64,000 nt of DNA from Paenibacillus alba (GCF_013204855.1 NZ_JABMKZ010000007.1:124001-188000), one strand, 5' to 3'. Positions 26,248-37,900 are shown, counted from the first letter of the stretch. Notes: generated by a model from the sequence alone, not told the origin. Numbers and translations are program-made.

Positions 26248-26457
26248 TCAGCACTGTATCTGATCGGCGGCGATTACAAGGATATTCTCTTGTATACAAG
26301 CATACGCAGTAAAAGAGAGACCGTTTTCCGAGGACAGCTCGTTTTCACTTATCAGCTTTTCCTTCATCTTGAGAAGAAGCCCTTTCGCGTTACTATTATC
26401 AACTTTGACTGATACGGTATATTGATGCTTTTTTTTGATATTTTCCATTTCCAACAT
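26248..26457 (-). CDS. Small hypothetical protein (69 aa)
   Basis: A 69-residue, lysine/glutamate-rich protein (MLEMENIKKKHQYTVSVKV...) with no signal peptide or membrane segment and no family I recognise. A very strong ribosome site (GGGGAGGG) lies eight bases before the first ATG, which argues that it is real. The first third looks like beta strands (YTVSVKVDN) followed by a helix (KGLLLKMKEKLISEN). It stands alone between the GH127 terminator and the giant GH43 gene. Confidence 0.5.
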   Translation of the reverse strand: MLEMENIKKKHQYTVSVKVDNSNAKGLLLKMKEKLISENELSSENGLSFTAYACIQENILVIAADQIQC

Positions 26458-26510
26458 AAATAGATCCCTCCCCTAATAAAGTAAGTACTTTCATCTTAGT
26501 GCAATTATTT

Positions 26511-26551
26511 GCCCTATCCCTTGCTCGGAAGCAATGATTAAGGGATAGGGC
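26511..26551 (-). terminator. GCCCTATCCC hairpin, copy 1, after the SLH-anchored double-GH43 gene
   Basis: A 12-bp perfect inverted repeat (GCCCTATCCCTT, 26511-26522, with 26540-26551). It sits 20 bases past the stop of the 2256-aa gene but lacks a T-run. The same 10-bp arms recur after the GH30-GH43-dockerin gene at 33549-33584. Confidence 0.5.
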
Positions 26552-26570
26552 GCAATATTAGTTTATGTGA

Positions 26571-29500
26571 TCATGAAAGCAAATCAGATTTCCGTAACAA
26601 CAGTTGTACCAACTTAGCAACCTCAGCTCTTGTAATATAAGCTTTCGGTGCAAGCGTAGCTTCGTCTCTTCCACTTACAATGCCCGCTTGGATGCTATCA
26701 GCAATGCCACTCATTGCCCAAGGTGCACTTTCGGTTGCATCTGTGTAAGCACGTAATACATCAGCGGCATTATGGTTTGTGAGTTTCGCTTTCAAACCGG
26801 TGACCTCCATTGCTTTAGCAATAATAATCATGGCCTGCTCTCTTGTAATCTTGTCTCCAGGACGGAAGGTGCCATCCTCGAAACCGTCAATAAGATGGCT
26901 GGATTGAGCCGTCATGATTGCACTACTATACCAATCCGCAGCCTTTACATCGGAGAAGTTCGGTGTTCTATTCTCCAACTTCAAGCCCAATCCTCGAACT
27001 ATGATGGCAGCAAACTCGGCACGAGTAATATCTGCGTCGGGATTAAATAGGTCGTTGCCAATCCCACTAATGATCATTCTTGATCCTAAATTGTTCACAG
27101 CATCTTTTGCCCAGTGCGTCGAGACATCAGAGAATGATAATGGATGCCAAATCAGAGAGTACGTACTGTTCGTTAAACTGCTAACCTCTGCAAAATACTT
27201 GCCGTCTATGATGACAAGTTTAGTTGGTACATGACGAACAGTTCCATCTGGCTCTATAACAACTGCTGTTGTAATTTTATTCGGATCTACGCCATCAGGA
27301 ATGGCAATCGTACGTTTCACATAGGCGTTGAATTTAGATAGATCGATGATCTTGCCGCCGTATGTAGCTCCAACTGTAAAGTCGATCGGCGGCGCAACAA
27401 GCGTAAACTGATCTTTGCCTGCCGCATTCTCCGCCACTTTAACCATATCTGCTGTTGGCTTCGAGATTTTAATTTGTATCGTAATGTCTTGCAAAGCCAC
27501 TGAATCGCCGACTTGACCAGAGATCGCGGGAATATCGATCAGTTGTGAAGGCAGGGTATACGTTGCACGATCTGTTTTAATCTCCAGTATAGCTTTATTT
27601 TCTTGCAAGTTTTTGACCATCTGAGCGTTCAGTTGCCCAATCACAATATCGGAATTGTTAGCAACTCGCATAGTAATGTTAGCCTTCTCCCCTACTGCTG
27701 CGAGCAATTGAACCAATTTCAACTGGTCGATTGTAATAGTCGTGACCGTTTGGCCATTAACTTGGGTTTCAGCTGTACTTCCTACACTCTCTTCCTTACC
27801 ATTTACTAGAATGTCTGCCTCTTTTCGGCTAGAATCTGGTGTTGTTGTAGTACTGCTACCACCGTTGTTACCACTGTGATTGTCATCACCACCACTACTT
27901 AAAGGACTTACCGTAATAATCGTTGCGGCTGTCTTCTTCGTGCTTCCGGCGCTGACTGTTAATTTAAGCGTTCCCGTACCGGCAGATACTCCTTTAATTG
28001 TAACTTTATCTTGGTTGCTGTCGCCTACAATGCTAATACTACCAGTTGCTTCCCATAGATACGTTGCACCCGTTACACTAGTTGGATTGATCATGGAGTT
28101 AAAAGTTATTTGATCATTCACTGTAACCGACTGCGATCCACCTGTGATAGTGACTGATTGTAAAGGATTGACAGGGTCGACGCTCGATGGAGACACCGTA
28201 ATCGTCGTTTCGGCAGTCTTTTCCGTGCCTCCGGCATTGACTGTTAATTTAAGCGTTCCCGTACCGGCAGAAACTCCTCTGATTGTAACCGTAACTTGGT
28301 TGCTTTCACCTACAATGTTAATACCACCACTTGCTTCCCATAGATAAGTTGCACCCGTTACACTAGATGGATTGATCATGGAGTTAAAGGTTAATTGATC
28401 ATTAACTGTAACCGATTGCGATCCGCCTGTGATAGTGACTGATTGTAAATAATCTACAGGGTCGACGCTCGATGGAGATACCGTAATCGTCGTTTCGGCT
28501 TTCTTCTCCGTCCCCCCCGCAAGAACTGTTAATTTAAGTGTACCTGTCACCGCATTGGTTCCTTTGATTGTTACCGAATCCTTGCTGTTGTCTCCTATGA
28601 TGCTAATACCGCCACTAACTTCCCATAGATAAGTTGCCCCCGTTACGCTAGATGGATTGATCATGGAGTTAAAAGTCAATTGATCATTCACCGTAACCGA
28701 TTGGGCTCCCCCTATGATATGGACTGATTCTAACGGAATGACCACAGGCCCTGGTGCCTTCACGTTGAATGTCCAATAGTCTATATTAAATAACTTACTT
28801 CCTGATCCAGAGAACATGAAGAAGATATTATGAATACCTTTGACATTCTCCACATCCGTTTTCAGCAGCTGCCATACTTGATCTCCACCTGTTGGAGCGA
28901 CATCAAGGGTACCAATCACTTTACCAATCGGACTATCCAGACGTATTTCTACTTTGCCGCCTACTGTGGATGCCATGTTCGCTTCAAATGAAGCTGCTCC
29001 TTTGTCACCGAAGTCTGCGTTTGACACAGCAAGCCAGTCTCCATTATTGATATCTGTAACATCAAGGTTAAGGCTTGCTAGCGGGTTACCTGGCGCTGTG
29101 CTCACCTCAGTAAGTATACCTGCGTTCCAAGCAATCGTTTCCGCCTCAACTCGCGAATACGGGTCAAGATTTGCTATCTGGGATACACCTTTCATATCCC
29201 CCTTAATATCCTTAATTAATCCGTTATCGTAATACTCAACCTTATTAATATGAGGAGAACGATATCCTTTGCCATCTCCTACGACAGCTTTACTAACCGT
29301 TTGAGCATGGTAAACCACATACCACTGATCATTAAATTCAAAGATCGCATGATGGTTATTACCGCCAACGCCAAAGAATACAGACGGGTTTTTCAAAATC
29401 GGTGAAACGTAAGTAAACGGACCCATCGGACTATCACTTACCATGTAAGCAATTTCTCCTGGAGGAGGTGTTCCATCCGGGTGTGTACCAGAGAAATTAG

Positions 29501-32500
29501 AGCAATAAGAGTAATAATATTTGCCATTGTATTTGTGAATACCTGAATCCTCAAACATATAAGGCGCATCAATTGTAACAGCTGCCCCTGCCATATGAAT
29601 CATATCATCAGCTAACTTCACTACTCTAGCCGTTTTCGGATGTGCAATTTGCTCTGGGGTTGGATTCGGATCTCCTGGTATCCCCCCACCAAAATAGAGA
29701 TAACCAGTTCCATCATCATCAACCAATACGGCTGGGTCAAATAGCCATGCTACACCTGGAACTCCAGGGCTGTTACTAGTGATCAACGCTTGGCCAAGCG
29801 GGTCAGTCCACGGACCAATCGGACTATCCGCAGTGAGCACACCAATTCCACTAGCACCATTTGCGAAATAAAGGAAGAATTTATCTACACCATTAATTTT
29901 CTTATGCGCTGCTGCTGGCGCCCAAGATAGATCTGCCCATTTGGCAACACCCGCGCCATTATTCACATTATTCTTTCCAGCTACCGGGATTGCACCATGA
30001 TCTGTCCAGTTGACCATATCAGCTGATGATATCACAAATATTCTATTCAAATTGCTAAATGAATTATCTTTGATTTTTCCATTTGCATCATACTCATAAT
30101 CGTCACTTGACATATAAATATATACTCTGCCGTCATAAACCATAGCAAACGGATCTGCTCCTAATTTATGACTCATAAGCGGGTTCGCATACCCTGGAAT
30201 CTTGGCATATGCATTTGTAGGCAGTTGCTTTAATCCAATGTTTGATACGGTATTGTTAACATTGTATCGAACATTTCCACCATCAACTTTGATGTAATCC
30301 GTCTTAATCTGAACGGTTTGATCAGCAGGGACAAAACCATTAACCTTTAGCTTAATTGTTGCGAACACATCAGAAGATTGATTGTTTGCAAAGTTTACGG
30401 TATTTCCAGTTACATTTAAAAGCAATTGATTGTTGGCAAACGTATAGGAAGTATCTCCAACAATATTAGCCGTATTAAAGTCTACCCCCGTTACAGTGAG
30501 CTCCTTCGGTATATTTAAGGAAGCTGAGATTGCTGAATAATTCCCATTCGGTAAGGCATTCATTTGGACTGGAACTTGCAGCTCGATATTCTGAACTCCA
30601 ATTACATTCGGTACATTGGCTAAATTTGCTTGAAGTACTGTTGCAGACGAATTCGTGCCTGTCAATTTATCATCTATTCTAAAATAGTCAAAATCAACAA
30701 TACCGCCTGTTGTTTTCGTTGCATAGTTGAATAAACCGAAACGATAGCCCATAAAATGAGGCAATGTATAATGCATTTGCAGCGTATTCCCTATCGCAGT
30801 CCACGTAAAGCCGTTAAGGCTGTAATAGAAATAAGCCTTATCTGTCTGATTTTTATAGTCAAAATCAATTTTAAAATATACGTTATCCTGAGTGACAGGA
30901 ATACTAGCTTTTTCAACTGGCGTTCCAGAACTGCCATCCACCATAACAATGGATTTCGAAGTCCCCATCATTTTCACCCCTACAAACCCGTACTCCTTTT
31001 GGAATGCAGCGAGCCCAGCATAATCGCCATCCTTCATCTTGCTGATATCCAGTGCAACATTTCCTGAGCTTTCTGGACCAAATGTTCTCTGAGTCAGTGT
31101 ATTTCTGGCATCAAGAAGACTTGTACTCTTTCTTCCGGTAGTAAGTCTTAGATAGCCAGGACGCTCCGTAAGGGACCAGCGGTTATTATCGGGATTATGA
31201 TTCCATTGCCATACTAATCCAAGATTAGACCCATTGTAATCGTATTCCCCGTTCTTCGCTTTATCCAAACCGCCAGCGGGCGTTGCGTCTATTAAGGAAA
31301 TATCATCGACATAGAAATCCATTAGATCATTCGTCGGATCTTGCGCTGCTGTCCAGGAAGTTTCAATAAATATACGCGGTTGATTAAAAACAGCATTGTC
31401 AGGAACTGTATAGGTGCCTTCAATTGTGCCCCACACACCTTTGGTCATGACGCCTGATCCAAGAATCTTGATCGTCGTCCAATCTCCATCTTGGATATCG
31501 AAATTAAATGCTCTCGTAGCAGGACCTGAGTTATATTTCACTTTGGCAGAAAACTTATATTTACTGCCAGCTGTTACTTTTCCAGTTACAGACTGTTGCA
31601 CACCAGCTCCAGTCGCTGTCCTTCCACTAATAAATAAACTATTGGTTCCGCTAAAGTGTTCTGCAGTGGATACCACAACCGTTGCAGTATCATGTTTCTC
31701 CCATGGGGTTAGGCCCTTTTCCATTTTACCATTTGTTAAAAGATTCCCATCAGGTGTAACATCCACGAAAGAAATATCATCGACATAGAAATTCATTAAA
31801 TCATTCGTGGGATCTTGTGCTGCTGTCCAAATTGTCTCAATAAATATACGCGGTTGAGTGAAGGTTGCATCCGCGGGAACCGTATAGGTGCCTTCAATTG
31901 TGCCCCATTCACCTTTGGTCATGACGCCTGATCCAAGAATCTTGATCGTCGTCCAATCTCCATCTTGGAAATCGAGATTAAACTGCTTCGTAGCAGGACC
32001 TGAGTTATATTTCACTTTCGCGGAAAATTTATAGATAGCCCCCGCTTTTATTTTTCCAGTAACAAATTGTTGCACACCAGCACCAGTAGCTCCCCTGCCG
32101 CTAATATATAAACTATTGGTTCCGCTAAAATGCTCATCCGTTGTTACCGCAACCGTTGCAGTATCATGCTTCTCCCACGGTGTTAACCCGATTTCCATCC
32201 CACCGTTTATCAAAAGTTCTGTTCCCTCATTTATAGGCAGTGGTGTCACAGGTGTTGTCACTGTAGGTGCTGTAGTTGAAGTTGTATTAATAACGGTATG
32301 CGAAGCCCCAATTTTTTGGGAGCTTTGATAGAATTCATCAGAAGCTACCAAATTGTTCTTAGATGCTACACCACGAACGGGAATCGCCATACTTTGTGGA
32401 ACCGTTCCGTTAATGCCGAATACGGGCCAACCATCATTCCATGTAACTGGCACTAGGTAAGGTATACGTCCGACTGAGCCACGGTCTCCAAACAACATTG

Positions 32501-33341
32501 CATACCATTTGCCATCAACGGTATCAATCATACCGCCTTGTGCAATACCAGCATTGTTTAAGGCAACTTTGCCTTCATATACACCATCAATTCTGTCTGC
32601 TCGATGCATGATTTCTACACGACCAGAATTCTTAGGCCATGTTATATTGAATACGTAATATTTACCGTTAATTTTTTGGATATGCGTGCCTTCAGCAGGA
32701 AGATTGACATTCTCCGCTGTACTTGCAACTAGACTTGCATTAGGAATAATGACTTTATTAAGGCCGCCTGCTTTGATTGCGGTTGCATCTGGAGTCAGTT
32801 CAATGGCTTTAATATCACCACCGCCATAAACCATATAGACACGTCCATCATCATCAAACAGCAATGACATATCATGATAAACGCCATCAAGCTCTGAATG
32901 GGTCCATGGCCCCTTCTCTATATCTGTTGTTTGATAGATATAGGTTTTGCCGGTATCATAGGAAGGAAATGCCACGTAATATTTGCCATTATGATATCTT
33001 AAGCTGCTTGCCCATGAACCTTTCCCATAATTGTCTTTTCCATTACGAAGTGCTTGTTCATCATTATCAGCAAGCATATCGTAAACATAATTGACGATTT
33101 CCCAGTTTTTGAGATCATATGATTTCATAATAGGAACGCCAGGGTTCATATGCATGGTTGTGCTGCTCATATAATAAGCATCACCTACTCTGATCACATC
33201 GAGGTCTGGAACATCAGCCCATATAAATGGGTTCTCTAAGGTGTCTTCATTGGATTGCGCATATATCGAAGCACTTGGTACAACACTTAGTAATAATGTA
33301 AGCGCTAATAAAAATACGGTTAGCTTCTTGCTCATATACAT
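26571..33341 (-). CDS. Giant SLH-anchored double-GH43 arabinoxylanase (GH43-CBM-CBM-sandwich-GH43-CBM6-Ig3-SLH3)
   Basis: About 2256 residues from ATG 33341 (MYMSKK; GAGAGGGG six bases upstream), though the frame is open to 33374. Signal peptide (to ...SIYAQ). Approximate modules in the longer numbering: GH43 46-355 (WADVPDLDVIRV, YHDMSLLFDDDG, EGTHIQKINGKYY); two tandem CBM4/9-like domains 385-700 (both with GLTPWEKHDTATV); GH43-type C-terminal beta-sandwich 705-905; a cohesin-like sandwich 908-1050; second GH43 1058-1405 (GADPFAMVYDG, FDPAVLVDDDGTGYLYFGGG, FEDSGIHKYNGKYYYSY) of XynD arabinofuranohydrolase type; CBM6 1410-1538; three near-identical Ig-like repeats 1541-1825; Ser/Gly/Thr linker; a pre-SLH domain 1845-2078; three SLH repeats. 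It should debranch arabinoxylan at the wall. Its two GH43 units are close relatives of those in the two dockerin-bearing neighbours. Confidence 0.9.
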   Translation of the reverse strand: MYMSKKLTVFLLALTLLLSVVPSASIYAQSNEDTLENPFIWADVPDLDVIRVGDAYYMSSTTMHMNPGVPIMKSYDLKNWEIVNYVYDMLADNDEQALRNGKDNYGKGSWASSLRYHNGKYYVAFPSYDTGKTYIYQTTDIEKGPWTHSELDGVYHDMSLLFDDDGRVYMVYGGGDIKAIELTPDATAIKAGGLNKVIIPNASLVASTAENVNLPAEGTHIQKINGKYYVFNITWPKNSGRVEIMHRADRIDGVYEGKVALNNAGIAQGGMIDTVDGKWYAMLFGDRGSVGRIPYLVPVTWNDGWPVFGINGTVPQSMAIPVRGVASKNNLVASDEFYQSSQKIGASHTVINTTSTTAPTVTTPVTPLPINEGTELLINGGMEIGLTPWEKHDTATVAVTTDEHFSGTNSLYISGRGATGAGVQQFVTGKIKAGAIYKFSAKVKYNSGPATKQFNLDFQDGDWTTIKILGSGVMTKGEWGTIEGTYTVPADATFTQPRIFIETIWTAAQDPTNDLMNFYVDDISFVDVTPDGNLLTNGKMEKGLTPWEKHDTATVVVSTAEHFSGTNSLFISGRTATGAGVQQSVTGKVTAGSKYKFSAKVKYNSGPATRAFNFDIQDGDWTTIKILGSGVMTKGVWGTIEGTYTVPDNAVFNQPRIFIETSWTAAQDPTNDLMDFYVDDISLIDATPAGGLDKAKNGEYDYNGSNLGLVWQWNHNPDNNRWSLTERPGYLRLTTGRKSTSLLDARNTLTQRTFGPESSGNVALDISKMKDGDYAGLAAFQKEYGFVGVKMMGTSKSIVMVDGSSGTPVEKASIPVTQDNVYFKIDFDYKNQTDKAYFYYSLNGFTWTAIGNTLQMHYTLPHFMGYRFGLFNYATKTTGGIVDFDYFRIDDKLTGTNSSATVLQANLANVPNVIGVQNIELQVPVQMNALPNGNYSAISASLNIPKELTVTGVDFNTANIVGDTSYTFANNQLLLNVTGNTVNFANNQSSDVFATIKLKVNGFVPADQTVQIKTDYIKVDGGNVRYNVNNTVSNIGLKQLPTNAYAKIPGYANPLMSHKLGADPFAMVYDGRVYIYMSSDDYEYDANGKIKDNSFSNLNRIFVISSADMVNWTDHGAIPVAGKNNVNNGAGVAKWADLSWAPAAAHKKINGVDKFFLYFANGASGIGVLTADSPIGPWTDPLGQALITSNSPGVPGVAWLFDPAVLVDDDGTGYLYFGGGIPGDPNPTPEQIAHPKTARVVKLADDMIHMAGAAVTIDAPYMFEDSGIHKYNGKYYYSYCSNFSGTHPDGTPPPGEIAYMVSDSPMGPFTYVSPILKNPSVFFGVGGNNHHAIFEFNDQWYVVYHAQTVSKAVVGDGKGYRSPHINKVEYYDNGLIKDIKGDMKGVSQIANLDPYSRVEAETIAWNAGILTEVSTAPGNPLASLNLDVTDINNGDWLAVSNADFGDKGAASFEANMASTVGGKVEIRLDSPIGKVIGTLDVAPTGGDQVWQLLKTDVENVKGIHNIFFMFSGSGSKLFNIDYWTFNVKAPGPVVIPLESVHIIGGAQSVTVNDQLTFNSMINPSSVTGATYLWEVSGGISIIGDNSKDSVTIKGTNAVTGTLKLTVLAGGTEKKAETTITVSPSSVDPVDYLQSVTITGGSQSVTVNDQLTFNSMINPSSVTGATYLWEASGGINIVGESNQVTVTIRGVSAGTGTLKLTVNAGGTEKTAETTITVSPSSVDPVNPLQSVTITGGSQSVTVNDQITFNSMINPTSVTGATYLWEATGSISIVGDSNQDKVTIKGVSAGTGTLKLTVSAGSTKKTAATIITVSPLSSGGDDNHSGNNGGSSTTTTPDSSRKEADILVNGKEESVGSTAETQVNGQTVTTITIDQLKLVQLLAAVGEKANITMRVANNSDIVIGQLNAQMVKNLQENKAILEIKTDRATYTLPSQLIDIPAISGQVGDSVALQDITIQIKISKPTADMVKVAENAAGKDQFTLVAPPIDFTVGATYGGKIIDLSKFNAYVKRTIAIPDGVDPNKITTAVVIEPDGTVRHVPTKLVIIDGKYFAEVSSLTNSTYSLIWHPLSFSDVSTHWAKDAVNNLGSRMIISGIGNDLFNPDADITRAEFAAIIVRGLGLKLENRTPNFSDVKAADWYSSAIMTAQSSHLIDGFEDGTFRPGDKITREQAMIIIAKAMEVTGLKAKLTNHNAADVLRAYTDATESAPWAMSGIADSIQAGIVSGRDEATLAPKAYITRAEVAKLVQLLLRKSDLLS

Positions 33342-33375
33342 AAGACCCCTCTCATGTTTCATCTTATCTCCCACT

Positions 33376-33511
33376 TGTTTACACTCCTTCTCAGTAATTT
33401 GTATGTAGCAAATTACTATGCTGTAGTAATTACTGTTTACAGTTTAACTTAAACGTAATCATTTCAGAATGTAATTTCTTATTCGAAAAGTGAAGATTTC
33501 TATGAATTAAC
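33376..33511 (-). repeat. Duplicated promoter region, copy 1 (before the 2256-aa gene)
   Basis: About 136 bases closely match 44690-44827: both begin TTGTTTACACTCCTT, share GTTTAACTTAAAC (a near-perfect 13-bp palindrome, here 33442-33454), then CAGAATGTAATTTCTTATT, GAAAAGTGAAGATTTCTATGAATT. This copy also has the palindrome AGTAATTACT. It lies 35 bases upstream of the gene start and is presumably its promoter and operator. Confidence 0.75.
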
Positions 33512-33548
33512 TTCGTAAATTCCAATAAAAATCGACAAATACTACTAT

Positions 33549-33584
33549 GCCCTATCCCTATGAAGATTTCAATCGGGATAGGGC
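33549..33584 (-). terminator. GCCCTATCCC hairpin, copy 2, after the GH30-GH43-dockerin gene
   Basis: GCCCTATCCC (33549-33558) pairs perfectly with GGGATAGGGC (33575-33584) about 20 bases past the stop. No strong T-run follows on the minus strand. Same arms as the hairpin at 26511-26551. Confidence 0.5.
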
Positions 33585-33602
33585 ATAACTAGCATTCAGT
33601 TA

Positions 33603-34950
33603 TTATTGAAGTATCATGGACGCTACATACGCAAGATCACTAATATCGATCTTATTATCGTTGTTCATATCTGCAATCTTGGCTGCCGCCCAGTCTATGC
33701 TGGTGGAATTCTTACCGTAATAATAAGCAACCATCGCAAGGTCACCTACATTGATGCTTCCATCCTTGTTAAGATCTGCAGATTTCATAGCTGCTGCTTT
33801 GAAGGCATCAACTGCACTGCCAAGTAGCGTTACGCTATTATCAACCTGGGACTGTGTCGCACTTTGGTTGTCCTTCACGGCTTTTGCTGCATTGATAGCT
33901 GCACCCAATGCATCCTTGGCTGCCTGCGGATATTGACCCGCCGCTGTACCAACGACTGCTGCGTCATACAAGCTCTGTGCATTCGTAATGGCTGATGTCA
34001 ACGCTGTCTTATCTACAACCACTTCAATATTGCCTACTGAAATGCTCTTACTGCCAAGTACCGCCTGAATGACAGTTCCCTCTGGAGCCACACCAAGCTT
34101 TGCCTGGGTAGCTGCAATGGGTCCACTGGTATTCTGAACACCGGCTTTTACCTTGAAGGTTAGATTTAGCACCAGCGTACTGGCTCCAGATATTCCCCCT
34201 CCAGTGTTGGCGGTAATGAGCCTAACTTTCCCGGCAGTGGCTTTGTCCTCTGTCACGATCTGGATGTTGCCCGTTGCACTTGCCGCACTCACATAATCAA
34301 ATACATTGGGATCATAAGACAGGGTGATGTCCTGGGCATAAACACTTTGTGTCACGTTGTTCAGACTAACTCCCACTGTGAGGCTGCTTCCAGGTTTCAC
34401 ACTGCTGTCTGCTGAAATGGCAGCTGTAGGTACTTGTAGCTGAGGCCAGACAGGATCTGTGGTTGCATCGCTTGTGGTTACATATATCCGGTCTATAATT
34501 AAGCCAGATTCCCTTCCCCATAAGTTCAATTCATGCACACCAGCGGTAATATTCAATGGAGTGCCACCAGTTACAAGTGTACCCCCATTACTGAGATTGA
34601 CCCATTTAAACTGACTGTTACTCACGTTCTGAATACCGTTGGAAGTGAATTTATATGTATTATCCAATCCAACGTGGACGGAGTCCGTTTGGAAACTATG
34701 ACTCTTGGCAAGTATCCAAACATAGTAGGTTCCTGCGGTCGTAAAGTTGATCTTGTAATTCAGTCGGGAACCAGCAGCGAGGCTGGCAGCATCAGTACCT
34801 GGTGTGACGGCAATACCATCATCTGGACTAAATTGCATAGCTTTCGTGGACAATCCGTCCACAAGCGACCAGGTATGGCCATTTGTGGTGCCATATACAT
34901 AGGCATTGGCTGAGTTTGCTGCTGCAGCTTCTGCTTCAACGGCCACGATG
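33603..34950 (-). repeat. Duplicated CBM-cohesin-FIVAR-dockerin cassette, copy 1
   Basis: The 3' 1.3 kb of enzyme B matches the 3' end of enzyme A (40028-41375) closely at DNA level over long runs, including CGCTATTATCAACCTGGGAC and CAGTAGCCTTTGTCC-like segments. It is a module duplication, more conserved than the catalytic parts, which are unrelated between the two genes. Confidence 0.8.
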
Positions 34951-37900
34951 GCTGGTGTATTAAAATTAATGGTATAAACCGCAGCTTGTAAGCCTTCCCT
35001 GCTTACAATCACCGTGGCCTTTCCTGGTACCGCCGATGCTTGTGTAATCGTAACACTCGCGCCAGGATCATTTGAAGCAGCAGTAACTTGCGGCGGAACC
35101 GATCCTGCAGAAACATCTAGAGAATAGGTGTATATACTTGGACTAAACCCATTCACTTGTGTATCGTTTACCTGGAGTGACTTCAAATTCGTATCAAAAT
35201 TTGAACCAACCAACTTGTCATCTAATTTGAAATCGTCGAAGTCAACGTAACCACCTGTTGTCTTTGTTGAATAATTGAATAAGGCAAAACGGTAGCCCAT
35301 AAAATGCGGTAGTGTATATGACATCTGAAGTGTATTTCCTATGGATGCCCAACGCTCACCGTCAAGACTGAAATAGAACTTTGCTTTATCTGTCCTATTC
35401 TTAAAGTCCAACTCAGTCCTTAGATATACGGTGTTCTGAGTAAGGGGGACACTTGCTACTTCCACTGCTGACCCTGAACTTCCATTCACCATAACAACGG
35501 ACTTTGTAGTGCCGGACATTTTAATACCAACAAACCCGTAGTTCTGTTGGAATGCGGCAATTCCTGCATAATCCCCGTCTTTCATATGGCTAACATCGAT
35601 AGCAATAGTTCCTGAACTTTCCGGTCCGAAGGTTCTTTGTGTAAGCGTATTTCTGGCATCAAGAATACTAGTGCTCGTTCTTCCGGTAGTGAGTCTTAGA
35701 TACCCTGACCGATTGGTAAGAGACCAGAATCTATGATCAGGATTATGGTTCCATTGCCATACGAATGCCAGATTGGATCCATTGTAGTCATTTTCTCCGC
35801 CTGCTACCTCTGTATGATAAGCTCCAACTTTCTCTGTTCTCTGATCGAAGTTATCTGATGAAACCCATGATTTTGACAGTACAGCAGGAATCCCTGTATC
35901 ATTGACATCCCCGAATAGAGGCCATCCATCCTGACTCCAAGTCATCGGCACAAAGTAAGGTATACGTCCTACGGACCCATAATCCTGGAACAACATGCCG
36001 TACCATTTTCCGTCAGCCGCTTGAACAATCCCCCCCTGTGCTACACCAGCACTGTTGGAAGTACTACCCGATCTTAAAGCAATCTTTCCTTCATAAGTGC
36101 CATCTATTGTATCAGCCCTGTGTACTAATTCAGTACGAATGCTTCCTGATGGCCAGGATATATTGAAAATGTAATATTTACCGTTAATTTTATGAATGTG
36201 CGAGCCTTCAGCTCCAAGACCACCGGAGCCTCCGGGAGCGCTCGCATTTTGAATGATTGTTTTATTCATTCCGCCTGCTTTGATCGCTGTGGCATCTGAA
36301 GTAAGTTCAATAATCTTAATGGCTCCGCTGCCATATACCAGATATACACGTCCGTCATCATCAAACAGCAATGACATATCATGATAAACGCCACCAGCAA
36401 GCTCATACTTCTCCCATGTGCCCTTCTCTATGTCGGTGGTTTGAAAGATATACGTTTTACCCGTATCATTGGAAGCAAATACGACATAAAACTTGCCATT
36501 ATTGTATCTTATGCTGCTTGCCCATGAGCCTTGCCCGTATATGTTCTGCCCATTCGAAAGCGTTTGTTTATCCGTAGACGCAAGAATATCATACACATAA
36601 TTGACGATTTCCCAATTTACGAGATCCTTGGACTTCATGATAGGAACACCAGGGTTCACGTGCATGGTAGTACTGGTCATATAATAAGTATCATTTACTC
36701 TGATCACATCAATATCCGGTACATCCGCCCATATGATTGGGTTCTTTGCAATCGGTGTATACACATCTGCATAGAAAGTTGTAACACTTTTCCCCTTAAG
36801 CGTGGTTCGAAGTGAGCTGCCATTTACAGTGGTATCGCCTAAATTTGCCATATTCTCACTAGACGAAGTTCTATAAGCAGTAAACGATTTTACAGCTTTA
36901 CCATTTACGTTGAACGTTAATGCAGTGTCAGTGTCGTTGTCATTTATAGCTGTAATAACTAACTTTCCATTGGTAGGGTCTTTATACGCTGTCGTATATA
37001 CACCCGTTGCTGGGCTTACATCCGAATTGACTCTTTTATAACCCGGCCTGACAAATCTGCTGTATTGACCAAGAGTAAACAATCTTTTATTCAAATCGTA
37101 ACTTTTGACAGCACCATTATCATCCGTATGAAATGTAATCAGTGCGCCTTTATCTCCAACAGAATTTGCACTGTCTTTTGTGTTATTCCAAAGCCACCAG
37201 TAGTTAAACGCATTGACTTCTGCTACCGTCATATCCTTATGGATCATTTTCGCCCAATAAATGCCGTCATTTATGGTTGGATCATTGGGTTCACCTATAG
37301 ATGCTTCTGTCACCCATAATTTTTTATTATAAAGCTTTGTTTGCGTCAGCCACTTCGCGCCAAGATTGGGGTCCTGCTGATTTACGGCATATTGGTGTAC
37401 ACCAACGATGTCTACGCGATCCCTGCTAGCGGCATCATTCAAGGTTGGAACAGCCAGCTCTTCACTGAAATTTAACCCCTCTGGCATAATAAGCTTCGCC
37501 GTCACACCTTTTTGTGCAAAAGTAGGTTTAAGATAGCCCTTTACAAAATTATGAAAATCATCCGCTGTCCAACTGCTAGATTCATAATTCGGCGCCCAGT
37601 TTGGCTCATTTTGTATAGATACGGCTGAGATATCGATTCCCTTATTGGTCTTAAATCCAGTCACATAGTCTGCTAGGAAATCAGCATATGCCTGATATTT
37701 ATCAGTTCTGAGCTTGCCACCGATTTCTCCGTATGTTCCTGTGCTGCCAGTCTTCATAAATGGCGGAGGTGTCCAGGGCGTAGTGAAAAATTTGGTTACG
37801 TTATAATCCGTTTTTATTTTATTAAAAATCCAGGTTGTACCATTAATATCCCAATTATTCCAATTCCATGTGCCTGATTCCGATACGATGTCATAAGGAA

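Noticed and set aside
27900-28750. Three near-identical repeats that could be an assembly artefact
   Set aside because: Each of the three Ig-like units has its own substitutions at DNA and protein level and the frame is kept, as expected for real tandem domains.
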